DNA of 64,000 nucleotides from Anaeromyxobacter paludicola (GTDB lineage: Bacteria; Myxococcota; Myxococcia; Myxococcales; Anaeromyxobacteraceae): positions 992,001-1,056,000 of the forward strand of contig NZ_AP025592.1 of assembly GCF_023169965.1 (NCBI RefSeq). Direction: 5' to 3'. The notes under the pieces are model-generated. The model did not search any database, had not been told where the DNA came from, and was given only the letters and a program-made list of their open reading frames with translations. Below, piece after piece: positions 31,384 through 40,745 of the stretch; position 1 is the first letter of the stretch, and every line of letters begins with the position of its first letter. Both the position numbers and the translations under genes were made by a program.

Positions 31384-31590
31384 CTAGGCGAGGCCGCCGG
31401 GCGGATGCAGCATGGCGAACTCGCCGTTCACCTCGCCGACCCGCACCGGCGCCAAGCGGTGGCAGGCGAGGCACGCCGACCAGGCGCTGCCCGGGCCCAC
31501 CCGGACCGACAGATCTCCGCCGCACGCGACGCAGGCGTCGGGAAGGCGGAAGTCGCGGGCCTGGCTGCTCGTCTCTACGGTGCGCTCCAT
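31384..31590 (-). CDS. Small zinc-ribbon-like protein
   Basis: A 68-residue protein with two CxxC knuckles, ACVACGGDL (20-23) and SACLACHRL, spaced as in a zinc ribbon. A hydrophobic C-terminus (GEVNGEFAMLHPPG) follows. It is probably a metal-binding protein of unknown role. It is on the opposite strand to its neighbours and well separated from them. Confidence 0.6.
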   Translation of the reverse strand: MERTVETSSQARDFRLPDACVACGGDLSVRVGPGSAWSACLACHRLAPVRVGEVNGEFAMLHPPGGLA

Positions 31591-31652
31591 GCCCCTTACG
31601 TAAGACCGCGGGAGCCGTTGGCAAGCGCGTCACTTTTCTCTGCGCTGCGCGC

Positions 31653-31681
31653 TTGCCACAGCGTCGGGCCTTTGCTAGATA
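31653..31681 (+). promoter_or_regulatory. Promoter of tRNA-Leu(GAG)
   Basis: TTGCCA (31653-31658) and TAGATA (31676-31681) are separated by exactly 17 bases. Transcription would start near 31688, about 11 bases before the tRNA. Confidence 0.7.
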
Positions 31682-31698
31682 AGCCCCCGCTTCGCAAC

Positions 31699-31780
31699 GC
31701 CCAGGTGGTGGAACTGGTAGACACACCATCTTGAGGGGGTGGCGCCGTAAGGCGTGCGAGTTCGAATCTCGCCCTGGGCA
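31699..31780 (+). tRNA. tRNA-Leu(GAG)
   Basis: A class II tRNA. The acceptor gcccagg pairs with cctgggc. The anticodon stem ccatc/ggtgg carries the loop ttgaggg with anticodon GAG at 31733-31735. The variable arm is cgccgtaaggcg, the T-loop is TTCGAAT, and the discriminator is A. CCA is not encoded. It reads CUC/CUU, the former being very common in this genome. Confidence 0.95.
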
Positions 31781-31786
31781 CTCTGA

Positions 31787-31821
31787 GGGATCCGGCTTCG
31801 GCCGGGTCCCTTTTTGTTTTT
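31787..31821 (+). terminator. Rho-independent terminator after tRNA-Leu(GAG)
   Basis: A 10-bp stem (gggatccggc / gccgggtccc, one G-T pair) with a ttcg tetraloop is followed by ttttt-g-tttt. It is a textbook terminator just past the tRNA. Confidence 0.9.
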
Positions 31822-31879
31822 GAAACCGAGGCTCCGGCCGGCGTCGCCTGGGCCCGGGGCCGCGCGCCCCGTCACGACG

Positions 31880-31913
31880 AAAAACGCCCCGCCACCTCGA
31901 GGGTGACGGGGCG
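31880..31913 (-). terminator. Terminator of the gap-pgk-tpiA-secG operon
   Basis: On the minus strand a 12-bp stem with one mismatch (cgccccgtcacc / ggtggcggggcg) is followed by a run of five T residues. It lies 28 bases beyond the secG stop codon. Confidence 0.8.
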
Positions 31914-31940
31914 CGTTCGAAGCGCTCTTCCGCGGGCGCG

Positions 31941-32357
31941 CTACTTCCGAGCCGGCGCGGGCGCGCCAGGGACCACCGGAGCGGGCGCGGAGCCCGCCGG
32001 CTGCTCGGCGCCGGGCGACTGGGGCACCGACGGCACGGCCGGAGCGGCCGCCCCGCCCGACGGCGGCGCGGGGGCGGCCGGCAGCGGCGCCGGGGCCACC
32101 GAGCGGTCCGGCCGGACCACCGAGCTGGTGTGCGAGGCGTGGTAGGCGAGCGTCAGCGACGTGAGCATGAAGATGCCCGCGCAGGCGCTCGTGACCTTGC
32201 CGAGGAACGTCTGGGCGCCGCGGCCGCCGAAGACGGTCTGGGAGCCGCCGCCGCCGAAGGCCGCGCCCATCCCGCCGCCCTTACCGGCCTGGAGCAGGAT
32301 GACGAGGATGAGGACGACGCAGACGAGGACGTGGATGATGGTGACCAGCGTGATCAA
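31941..32357 (-). CDS. secG: Preprotein translocase subunit SecG
   Basis: 138 residues starting with TTG inside the tpiA stop (TTGA), with gaaagg upstream. It has two transmembrane helices (residues 4-23 and about 53-70) separated by the conserved Gly-rich loop [18 protein letters not shown] and [11 protein letters not shown]. After the second helix there is an unusually long Pro/Ala-rich periplasmic tail of about 60 residues. SecG assists SecYE-dependent export. The gene ends the glycolytic operon, an arrangement often seen next to tpiA. Confidence 0.92.
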   Translation of the reverse strand: MITLVTIIHVLVCVVLILVILLQAGKGGGMGAAFGGGGSQTVFGGRGAQTFLGKVTSACAGIFMLTSLTLAYHASHTSSVVRPDRSVAPAPLPAAPAPPSGGAAAPAVPSVPQSPGAEQPAGSAPAPVVPGAPAPARK

Positions 32358-33118
32358 CGGATTGCACCTTTCACGATCTTGGAGAAGTCGTCGGCCTTGA
32401 GGCTGGCGCCACCCACCAGGGCGCCGTCCACGTCGGGCTGCGACATGAGCTCGGCCGCGTTCTCCGGCTTGACGGAGCCACCGTACTGTATCCGGACGGA
32501 GTCCGCCACCCCTCCCGCCAGCTCCCGGAGCAGCCCGCGGATGGCGGCGTGGACCTCCTGCGCCTGGGCGGTGGTGGCGGTCTTGCCCGTCCCGATCGCC
32601 CAGACCGGCTCGTAGGCCACCGTGAGCCGCCCGATCTGCTCCGCCGAGAGCCCGGCGAGCCCGCCGCGGACCTGGCGACCGACCATGGCGAGCGTCTCCC
32701 CGGCCTCCCGCTGCGCGAGCGTCTCGCCGACGCAGACGATGGGCAGGATCCCGGCCGCGAGGAGCGCCTTCACCTTCTTGTTGACCGACTCGTCGGTCTC
32801 CCCGAAGAGCTGGCGCCGCTCGCTGTGGCCGACGAGGCAGTGGCCGCAGCAGACGTCCGCCAGCATCGGCGCCGACACCTCGCCGGTGAAGGCGCCCTGC
32901 TTCTCGAAGTGGACGTCCTGGGCCGCGAGCTCGATGGGGCCGCCGTGGCCGAGCGCGTCGGCCACCGGCTTGAGCGCGGTGAAGGGCGGCGCGACCGCCA
33001 CCTGCACCTCGCCCGCCACCCCGACCAGCGCGGCCTTGAGCTCCTTCACGAGGGCGACCGACTCGGCCACCGTCTTGTGCATCTTCCAGTTGCCGCAGAC
33101 GAACTTCTTGCGCGCCAT
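32354..33118 (-). CDS. tpiA: Triosephosphate isomerase
   Basis: A 254-residue TIM barrel interconverting dihydroxyacetone phosphate and glyceraldehyde 3-phosphate. Catalytic residues are visible: Lys12 in CGNWKMHK, His in VGHSERR, and Glu in [15 protein letters not shown], which also begins the phosphate loop. It starts 4 bases after pgk ends and overlaps the start of secG, so it is the third gene of the gap-pgk-tpiA-secG operon. Confidence 0.97.
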   Translation of the reverse strand: MARKKFVCGNWKMHKTVAESVALVKELKAALVGVAGEVQVAVAPPFTALKPVADALGHGGPIELAAQDVHFEKQGAFTGEVSAPMLADVCCGHCLVGHSERRQLFGETDESVNKKVKALLAAGILPIVCVGETLAQREAGETLAMVGRQVRGGLAGLSAEQIGRLTVAYEPVWAIGTGKTATTAQAQEVHAAIRGLLRELAGGVADSVRIQYGGSVKPENAAELMSQPDVDGALVGGASLKADDFSKIVKGAIR

Positions 33119-33122
33119 GAGG

Positions 33123-34316
<1,194 letters not shown>

Positions 34317-34337
34317 GGCCGTTCCTGGGTCAGGAGA

Positions 34338-35339
34338 TCACTTCGACAGGAACTTCGCCATGTCGACCATGCGGCTCGAGAAGCCCCACTCGTTGTCGTA
34401 CCAGGCGAACACCTTCGCGAAGTTGCCGTCGATGACGAAGGTGTTGGTGGCGTCGAAGATCGAGCTGTGCGGGTTGCCGTTGTAGTCGATGCTGACGGTC
34501 GGGTCCTCGGAGTACTGCAGGATGCCCTTCAGGCTGCCCTCGGCGGCCTTCTTGAACTCGGCGTTGATCTGCTCGGCGGTGGCCGGCTTCTCGAGCTCGA
34601 CGGTGAGATCCACCAGCGACACGTTCGGCGTCGGGACGCGGACGGCGGTGCCGTGGAGCTTGCCCTTGAGCGCCGGGATCACCTCGGCCACGGCCTTGGC
34701 GGCGCCGGTGGTGGACGGGATCATGGAGAGCGCGGCGGCGCGGGCCCGGCGCAGGTCCTTGTGCGGCAGGTCGAGCAGGTTCTGGTCGTTGGTGTAGCTG
34801 TGGACCGTGGTCATGAGGCCGCGCTTGATGCCGAAGCTCTCGAGCAGCACCTTCGCGACCGGCGTCAGGCAGTTGGTGGTGCAGGACGCGTTCGAGATGA
34901 TCCTGTGGCTCGCCTTGTCGATCTTGTCGTGGTTGATGCCGTAGGCGACGGTGATGTCCGGGCCCTTGGCCGGCGCTGAGATGAGGACGCGCTTGCCGCC
35001 CGCCGCGAGGTGCCCCTCGGCCTTCGCCCGCTCCGTGAACAGGCCGGTGCACTCGAGGACGAGGTCGACGCCGTTCTTCTCGTGGGGGAGCTCCGCCGGG
35101 TTCTTGATGGCGGTGACCTGGATCTCCTTCCCGTTCACGACGATGCCGTGCTCGGTGGCCTTCACCTCGGCCTCGAGGACGCCGTGCACCGAGTCGTACT
35201 TGAGCAGGTGGGCGAGGGTCTTCGTGTCCGTCAGGTCGTTGATGGAGACGAAGTCGAGGTCCTTCTCTCCCCGCTCGATGGCGGCTCGCACGATGCAGCG
35301 TCCGATGCGACCGAAGCCGTTGATTGCGATCCGCGCCAT
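34338..35339 (-). CDS. gap: Glyceraldehyde-3-phosphate dehydrogenase
   Basis: A 333-residue type I enzyme. The Rossmann start is INGFGRIGR. Asp35 (VSINDL) favours NAD. The catalytic Cys153 lies in SNASCTTNCL, and GNPHSSIFDA and WYDNEWGFSSRMVD follow. The ATG at 35339 with ggagg upstream is fixed by the conserved N-terminus. It is the first gene of the gap-pgk-tpiA-secG operon, with a near-consensus promoter upstream. Confidence 0.97.
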   Translation of the reverse strand: MARIAINGFGRIGRCIVRAAIERGEKDLDFVSINDLTDTKTLAHLLKYDSVHGVLEAEVKATEHGIVVNGKEIQVTAIKNPAELPHEKNGVDLVLECTGLFTERAKAEGHLAAGGKRVLISAPAKGPDITVAYGINHDKIDKASHRIISNASCTTNCLTPVAKVLLESFGIKRGLMTTVHSYTNDQNLLDLPHKDLRRARAAALSMIPSTTGAAKAVAEVIPALKGKLHGTAVRVPTPNVSLVDLTVELEKPATAEQINAEFKKAAEGSLKGILQYSEDPTVSIDYNGNPHSSIFDATNTFVIDGNFAKVFAWYDNEWGFSSRMVDMAKFLSK

Positions 35340-35394
35340 GATTGCCTCCGGGGAAAGAGTATGTCGGTTCAGGTGGGTGCCGAAAATCGGCGCT

Positions 35395-35423
35395 AACCTA
35401 CTTTCGGCCCCCAGGGGTGTCAA
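35395..35423 (-). promoter_or_regulatory. Promoter of the gap operon
   Basis: Minus-strand TTGACA (35418-35423) and TAGGTT (35395-35400) are exactly 17 bases apart: a consensus -35 and a good -10. A dyad, gccga-aaa-tcggc (35379-35391), lies at the predicted start site. Its left half, gccgaaaat, recurs at 35448-35456 upstream, suggesting operator sites on both sides. Confidence 0.8.
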
Positions 35424-35516
35424 CGGAAACGCTGGGCCGCGGCGGGCGCCGAAAATGCCGCGGCCGGCGCCTTGTTCGGGCACCGGCCGCGACGTGAAAG
35501 GGCGCTGGCGAAGGGC

Positions 35517-35717
35517 TCAGGCCACCCGGGCCTGCTCGACCTCGGCGGTGGCGGCCAGGGCCGCGCTCGCGTGCTTGAGGTCCTGCGTCACGAGGTCGAT
35601 GAGCTCGGTCGAGAGGTTCAGGATCTGGTTCGGCGTGTACCCGTTGCCGCGGAGCTCCTTGAAGAGCGACTTGGCGAGGATCTTCGTTCCCTTGTTGTCG
35701 AGCATCGACGGCACCAT
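35517..35717 (-). CDS. Small helical protein, unknown function
   Basis: A 66-residue protein, ATG at 35717. The sequence is fully helical in character, with an amphipathic N-terminal half (GTKILAKSLFKELRGNGYT) and a second helix (NQILNLSTELIDLVTQDLK). It is neither Arg/Pro-biased nor repetitive, so it looks like a genuine small protein. No family is recognised. The 232 bases between it and the next gene (35718-35949) hold nothing I can identify. Confidence 0.55.
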   Translation of the reverse strand: MVPSMLDNKGTKILAKSLFKELRGNGYTPNQILNLSTELIDLVTQDLKHASAALAATAEVEQARVA

Positions 35718-35949
35718 CGGCTACCCCCGCGAGTGGAGCCCGCGCCACGAGAGCGCCAGGCGGACCTCGGGAGTAGCAACCCGCGCGCCAGCGCCCGCGC
35801 CCGCGCGCGAGGGCGTGATATCGGCCACTTGGCGAGGATGGCGCGGCGCCGAGCCGGCCGGGCGCGAACCCGCGTTCGCAGTCGGCCGGCCCGGACGGGG
35901 AAAAAGCGCGTAATCGCGTTCGCAGCCCACTAGTATCCGCCGGCTCGCC

Positions 35950-37542
35950 ATGCGCTACCGCGTCGTCAACCTGGTCCTCTGGCTCGACGAGCCCGACAGC
36001 CTGCTCCCCCGCCGGGCGGCCGAGAAGCTGGGCGTCCGCTCCGAGCACCTCCGCGACCTCGTCGTGCTCCGGCGGTCGCTCGACGCCCGTAAGAAGGGCC
36101 ACCCCCGCTGGCTGGTGAACGTGGAGGTGACGCTCGAGAGCGCGCTCCCGGGGACGCGTCCCGACGTCACCCCGGCGCCCGCCCCGGAGCCCCCGCCCCC
36201 GCCCGTCCGCGCGCCGGAGCGCCCGCCGCTCATCCTCGGCGCGGGCCCCGCCGGCCTGTTCTGCGCCTGGGCGCTCCTCGAGCGCGGCGTCCGGTCGATC
36301 GTGCTCGACCGCGGCAAGCCGGTCTCGCCGCGCCGCCGCGACGTGGCGAAGCTCATGCGCGGCGGAGAGCTCGACCCCGAGTCCAACATGAACTTCGGCG
36401 AGGGCGGCGCCGGCGCCTACACCGACGGCAAGCTCGGCACCCGCATCCACCACCCGGCCGTCCGCAAGGTGGTGGAGCTCTTCGCCCGCTTCGGGCAGGT
36501 GGAGCGGATCCTCGAGGAGGGCAAGCCACACGTCGGCTCCGACGTGCTGCCGGCGGCGGTCTCCGCCATGCGCGAGGAGCTCGAGCGCGGCGGCTGCGAG
36601 TTCCGCTGGAACGCGCGGGTCACCGACGTGGCGCTGCGCGGGGGGCGCGTCGCCGGCCTCGCGCTCCAGGACGGGACCCTCGTCGAGGGCGACCGGGTGG
36701 TGCTCGCGCCGGGGAACAGCGCCCGCGAGCTGTTCGAGCTCTTCGCCGCGCGCGGCTGGCCCATCGAGGCCAAGCCCTTCGCCGTCGGCTACCGGGTGGA
36801 GCACCCGCAGGCGCTGATCGACCGGATCCAGTACGGCCCGGCGGCGGGGCGCGGAGGGCTGCCGCCGGCCGACTACAAGCTCGCCGACAACCCGCGCGTC
36901 GCCGGCGCCCCCCGAGGCGTCTTCTCCTTCTGCATGTGCCCCGGCGGCGTCGTGGTCCCCACGCCGACCGAGCCGGGGCTGCAGTGCACGAACGGCATGA
37001 GCAACTCCCACCGTTCGTCGCCGCTCGCCAACGCGGGGCTGGTGGTGGCGGTCGCGCCGCAGGACTTCGCGGCCGAGGGGTTCGAGGGGCCGCTCGCCGG
37101 CCTCGCCTGGCAGCGGAAGTGGGAGGCGGCCGCCTACGCGCTCGGCGGCGGCGGCTACCTCGCGCCGGCGCAGCGCGTGACCGACTTCCTCGCGGGCCGC
37201 CTCGGGACGCCCCCGGGCCGGTCCTCCTACCGGCCGGGCCTCGCGCACGCCGACCTGTCGCGGCTCTATCCGGCGCAGCTCCAGGAGGCGCTCAAGCTCG
37301 GGCTGGGCGCCTTCGGCAAGCGGATGCGCGGCTACGTCACGGAGGAGGCGGTGCTCATCGGCGTCGAGACCCGGACGAGCTCGCCCTGCCGGCTGGTGCG
37401 CGACGAGCGCTTCCAGTCGCCGGGGCTCGCGGGGCTCTACCCGGCCGGCGAGGGGGCCGGCTACGCCGGCGGCATCGTCTCCTCGGCGGTGGACGGCCTC
37501 CGCGTGGCCGAGGCGATCTGCGCCGAGCTGCCCGCGGCGTGA
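35950..37542 (+). CDS. FAD-dependent oxidoreductase (COG2509-type)
   Basis: 530 residues. A short N-terminal domain (residues 1-75, YRVVNLVLWLDEPD) precedes a Pro-rich hinge. The FAD-binding GAGPAGLFCAWALLERG lies near residue 97, with the second motif LDRGKPVSPRRRDV following. Family landmarks are SNMNFGEGGAGAYTDGKL, CMCPGGVVVPT, and the C-terminal GLYPAGEGAGYAGGI with SSAVDGLR. The physiological substrate of this widespread flavoprotein family is unknown. It is convergent with the cupin gene. Confidence 0.87.
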   Translation: MRYRVVNLVLWLDEPDSLLPRRAAEKLGVRSEHLRDLVVLRRSLDARKKGHPRWLVNVEVTLESALPGTRPDVTPAPAPEPPPPPVRAPERPPLILGAGPAGLFCAWALLERGVRSIVLDRGKPVSPRRRDVAKLMRGGELDPESNMNFGEGGAGAYTDGKLGTRIHHPAVRKVVELFARFGQVERILEEGKPHVGSDVLPAAVSAMREELERGGCEFRWNARVTDVALRGGRVAGLALQDGTLVEGDRVVLAPGNSARELFELFAARGWPIEAKPFAVGYRVEHPQALIDRIQYGPAAGRGGLPPADYKLADNPRVAGAPRGVFSFCMCPGGVVVPTPTEPGLQCTNGMSNSHRSSPLANAGLVVAVAPQDFAAEGFEGPLAGLAWQRKWEAAAYALGGGGYLAPAQRVTDFLAGRLGTPPGRSSYRPGLAHADLSRLYPAQLQEALKLGLGAFGKRMRGYVTEEAVLIGVETRTSSPCRLVRDERFQSPGLAGLYPAGEGAGYAGGIVSSAVDGLRVAEAICAELPAA

Positions 37543-37560
37543 CCGGCGGGGCCGCGCGGG

Positions 37561-37914
37561 TCAGCGGCCGTAGCGATCCTCGAGCCGGACCACGTCGTCC
37601 ACCTCGGGGGTGGACGCCTCGAGGATGTCGCAGTCGGTGACCGCGACCATGCGGTGCTTCGTGAGCGGCCGGACGCGGTAGCTCTCGCCGGGCGCGAGCC
37701 GGTGCTCCTCGAGCCCCCGCCCCTCGTCGAGCACGAGCGTGAGCTCGCCGCGGAGCAGGTGGATCGTCTCGTCCTTCCGCTCGTGGTACTGCAGCGAGAG
37801 GCTCTCGCCCGCGCGGACGTGCAGGAGCTTCCCCACGTACCGCTCGGTGGCCGCCCACCAGAGCTCGTATCCCCAGGGCTTGTCGACCCGGCGCGGCTGC
37901 TCGAACGTCTTCAT
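37561..37914 (-). CDS. Cupin: mannose-6-phosphate isomerase type II-like
   Basis: 117 residues, a single cupin domain. RVDKPWGYELWW and SLSLQYHERKDETIHLLRG are characteristic of the isomerase domain found at the C-terminus of bifunctional ManC/AlgA. Here it stands alone, without the guanylyltransferase part. Metal-binding His/Glu residues (QYHERKDE and KHRMVAV) are present. It could interconvert mannose 6-phosphate and fructose 6-phosphate. It is the last gene of the argS-SPOR-cupin run. Confidence 0.82.
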   Translation of the reverse strand: MKTFEQPRRVDKPWGYELWWAATERYVGKLLHVRAGESLSLQYHERKDETIHLLRGELTLVLDEGRGLEEHRLAPGESYRVRPLTKHRMVAVTDCDILEASTPEVDDVVRLEDRYGR

Positions 37915-37931
37915 CGCGCCGACATCCTAGC

Positions 37932-38807
37932 TCACCGCGAGGCGGTGACGTACCCCTGCAGCCCGGCCGAGCGCTGGAACCGGGCGGCTTCGGCCCGCGT
38001 GGGGAACACCCCGAGCCGGACGCGGTACCAGCGCCCCTTCCCCTCCACGTCGGACGCGACGATATGGGGGTGGTGCTTCTTGAAGCGGGCGGCGATGTGC
38101 TGCGCGTCCGCGAGGCTGGAGGCGGCGCCCACCTGCACCGAGAAGGCGCCGGCGGGGATGGTCTCGGCGGCGGGCGCCGCGGGCTTCGGCGCGCGGGCCC
38201 GGTCGGCGACGGCGAGTCGCGGCGCCGGCTTCTCGCCGGGGGCGGCCGGCTTCGCGGTCGGGGCGCTCGGCTTCGGCGCCTGCGCCGCCGCGTCGGACGG
38301 GCGCGCCGGACGGGGCGCGGGCTTCTCGGAGGGGGCGGCGGCGAGGGCCGGCGGGGGCTGGACGGCCGCGGGGGCCGGCGCGAGGGCCGGAGCCGGCGCT
38401 GGGGCCGCGTCCGGCTTGCCGCCGTCCCGATCGGCGCCGGCGACGCTGGAGGTGAGCACCGGCCCCTTGGCGGCGGGCGGCGGGAGGGTGGCGACGCGCG
38501 GCGGCTCCGCCGGGGCGGCCGGGGGAGCGGCGAGCGGCTGGTGGAAGGAGAAGTCGGTGGGCGAGGCCGAGGCCTCCTTCACCGGCTCGCCCGGACCGGT
38601 CTCCTCGGCCCGCGCCGGCACGTCGAGCGACGAGAGATCCGGCTGGATCGCCGCGCCGGCCGCGCGCGCGCCGGCCTGCCGGCCCCACGCGACGCCCGCG
38701 CCGAAGGCGAGGCAGAGCGCGAGGAGCGCGCCCGCCCCGAGCCCCGCGAGCCGTTTGCCCTGCGAGGTCAGCAGCGGTGAAGGTTTCCTGATCCGAGTGT
38801 TCGCCAT
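37932..38807 (-). CDS. SPOR-domain membrane protein
   Basis: 291 residues: a short cytoplasmic end (TRIRKPSPLLTSQGKR), one transmembrane helix (about 19-42), and a long Ala/Pro/Lys-rich periplasmic linker. The C-terminal SPOR domain spans about residues 215-291 (AFSVQVGAASSLADAQHIAA, WYRVRLGVFPTRAEAARF). SPOR domains bind denuded peptidoglycan at septa, so it likely localises to division sites. It follows argS with a 48-base gap. Confidence 0.88.
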   Translation of the reverse strand: MANTRIRKPSPLLTSQGKRLAGLGAGALLALCLAFGAGVAWGRQAGARAAGAAIQPDLSSLDVPARAEETGPGEPVKEASASPTDFSFHQPLAAPPAAPAEPPRVATLPPPAAKGPVLTSSVAGADRDGGKPDAAPAPAPALAPAPAAVQPPPALAAAPSEKPAPRPARPSDAAAQAPKPSAPTAKPAAPGEKPAPRLAVADRARAPKPAAPAAETIPAGAFSVQVGAASSLADAQHIAARFKKHHPHIVASDVEGKGRWYRVRLGVFPTRAEAARFQRSAGLQGYVTASR

Positions 38808-38855
38808 GTCCGTCCGCCCGCGGCCCCTCGCCGCGAGGTGCCGTGAGCGGACATT

Positions 38856-40640
38856 CTAGGCGTCCTCGCCGATATCGCGAGTTTCCATCCGCTCGGGCGC
38901 GGCGACGCCCAGGGCGGCGAGCCCGTTCGCGAGCACCTGCTTGAGCGCCTTGCAGAGGTAGAGGCGCCCCGCGGTGGTGGTCGGGTCGGTGCCGATGACC
39001 CGCTCGCCCGTCTTCTTGCCCTGCGTGTAGTAGCTGTGGAAGGCGGCGATGGTCTCCTGCAGCCAGAAGGCGACCCGGTGGGGCTCGTAGGCGAGCGCGG
39101 CGCCGGAGAGGAGGTCCGGGAACGCCACCACCCGCCGCATGAGCTCCTGCTCCTCGGGCGTCGTGAGCCGGCGGACGGCGGCGAGGTCGAAGGACGGCTC
39201 CGGCAGCCCCGCCTCCTTGGCCTTCGCGAGGATGCTCGCGAGGCGCGCGTGGCCGTACTGCACGTAGAAGACCGGGTTGTCGAGCGACTGCCTCTTCGCG
39301 AGCTCGAGATCGAAGTCGAGCTGCGCGTCGGAGCGGCGGGTGAGGAAGAAGAACCGGGTGGCGTCCCGGCCCACCTCCTCCACCACCTCGCGCAGGCTCA
39401 CCACGGTGCCGGCGCGCTTCGACATCTTCACCGCCTCGCCGCCGCGGGTGAGGTTGACCATCTGGATGAGCACGACGTGGAGGTCGTCGCGCTTGGCGCC
39501 GAGCGCCTCGAGCGCGGCGTGGAGCCGCGGCACGTAGCCGGCGTGGTCGGCCCCGAGCACGTCCACGAGGGCGTCGGCCCGCTGTCGCTTGTCCCAGTGG
39601 TACGCGATGTCGGCGCAGAAGTAGGTGGGGGTGCCGTCCGACTTCTTCACCGGGCGGTCCACCTCGTCGCCGTACTGCGAGGAGCGGAAGAGCGTGAGGT
39701 CGTCGGCGACCGAGACGCCCTCCTCGTCCGGCTGCGGCTGCGGGGGCGGCTGCCCCTTCTTCGACTTGGGCGGCGGCAGCTTCCCGACGTAGACGAGGTC
39801 GCGCTCCTCCAGGTGGCGGATGAAGCGGTCCACCGTGCCCGACTGGTAGAGCGCCTTCTCGGACGACCAGCGATCGAACGCGATGTTCACCGCGGCGAGG
39901 TCCCCGCGGATGAGCCCGAGCACGTGGACCACCGCCCGGTCGCGGAAGAGGTCGAGCCACCGCGACTCCGGCGCATCCAGGTACGCGTCCCCGTACTCCT
40001 CCTGCAGCTCCCGGGCGATGTCCACGACGTACTCGCCGGGGTAGCTCTTGGGCGGCATGGTGACCGTGCGCCCGTGCAGCTCCTGGTACCGGAGGTGGAC
40101 CGAGCGCGCCAGCGTCTGGACCTGCGCGCCGTAGTCGTTGACGTAGTACTCGCGGGTCACCTCGTGGCCGCTCCAGGCGAGCAGCCGCGCCACGCCGTCG
40201 CCCACCACCGCGTTGCGCCCGTGGCCGACGTGCATGGGGCCGGTGGGGTTGGCCGAGACGTACTCCACGATGACCTTGCGCCCCTTGCCGACCTCGGTCC
40301 GGCCGAAGGACTCGCCCCGCTCCTCGACCTCGCCGAGGGCGCGGAACCAGACGTCGGGCGCGAGCCGCACGTTGATGAAGCCGGGCCCGGCGATCTCCAG
40401 GGCGGCCAGGTCGCCGTTCGCGTCCCCGGCGCGGACCGCGTCCACGATGGCCTGCGCGAGCTCGCGCGGCGGCTTGCCGGCCGCCTTCGCGAGCACCATG
40501 GCGGCGTTGACGGCGAAGTCCCCGTGGCGCGGGTCGCGCGGAGCGTCCACGGCGAAGGGAGGGGGCGCGGGCCAGCGGCCCTCGGCGGCGCCGCGCGCCA
40601 GGGCGTCGCGGAAGAGCTGGATGACGAGATCGCGGACCAT
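38856..40640 (-). CDS. argS: Arginyl-tRNA synthetase
   Basis: A 594-residue class I synthetase. Residues 1-110 form the Add1 tRNA-binding domain. The HIGH motif is HVGHGRN within NPTGPMHVGHGRNAV. The KMSKR loop is intact (VKMSKRAGTVVS), unlike many ArgRS enzymes that lack the canonical lysine. The C-terminal DALR helical bundle ends the protein. The ATG at 40640 matches the family start (MVRDLVIQLF); an ATG five codons upstream is possible. Confidence 0.96.
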   Translation of the reverse strand: MVRDLVIQLFRDALARGAAEGRWPAPPPFAVDAPRDPRHGDFAVNAAMVLAKAAGKPPRELAQAIVDAVRAGDANGDLAALEIAGPGFINVRLAPDVWFRALGEVEERGESFGRTEVGKGRKVIVEYVSANPTGPMHVGHGRNAVVGDGVARLLAWSGHEVTREYYVNDYGAQVQTLARSVHLRYQELHGRTVTMPPKSYPGEYVVDIARELQEEYGDAYLDAPESRWLDLFRDRAVVHVLGLIRGDLAAVNIAFDRWSSEKALYQSGTVDRFIRHLEERDLVYVGKLPPPKSKKGQPPPQPQPDEEGVSVADDLTLFRSSQYGDEVDRPVKKSDGTPTYFCADIAYHWDKRQRADALVDVLGADHAGYVPRLHAALEALGAKRDDLHVVLIQMVNLTRGGEAVKMSKRAGTVVSLREVVEEVGRDATRFFFLTRRSDAQLDFDLELAKRQSLDNPVFYVQYGHARLASILAKAKEAGLPEPSFDLAAVRRLTTPEEQELMRRVVAFPDLLSGAALAYEPHRVAFWLQETIAAFHSYYTQGKKTGERVIGTDPTTTAGRLYLCKALKQVLANGLAALGVAAPERMETRDIGEDA

Positions 40641-40745
40641 AGGGGCCGACCTCATACCGAGCCGCCGAGGATCCCGCAAGCGGCGGCCGAGGCGGGGCGG
40701 GGGGCGGGCAGCATCCCTCGCGTGGACGAGAGGGCGCCCTCGCGC

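Noticed and set aside
37561-37914. Full ManC/AlgA guanylyltransferase-isomerase
   Set aside because: Only the cupin isomerase part is present. No nucleotidyltransferase signature occurs in the adjoining DNA, which is occupied by other genes.
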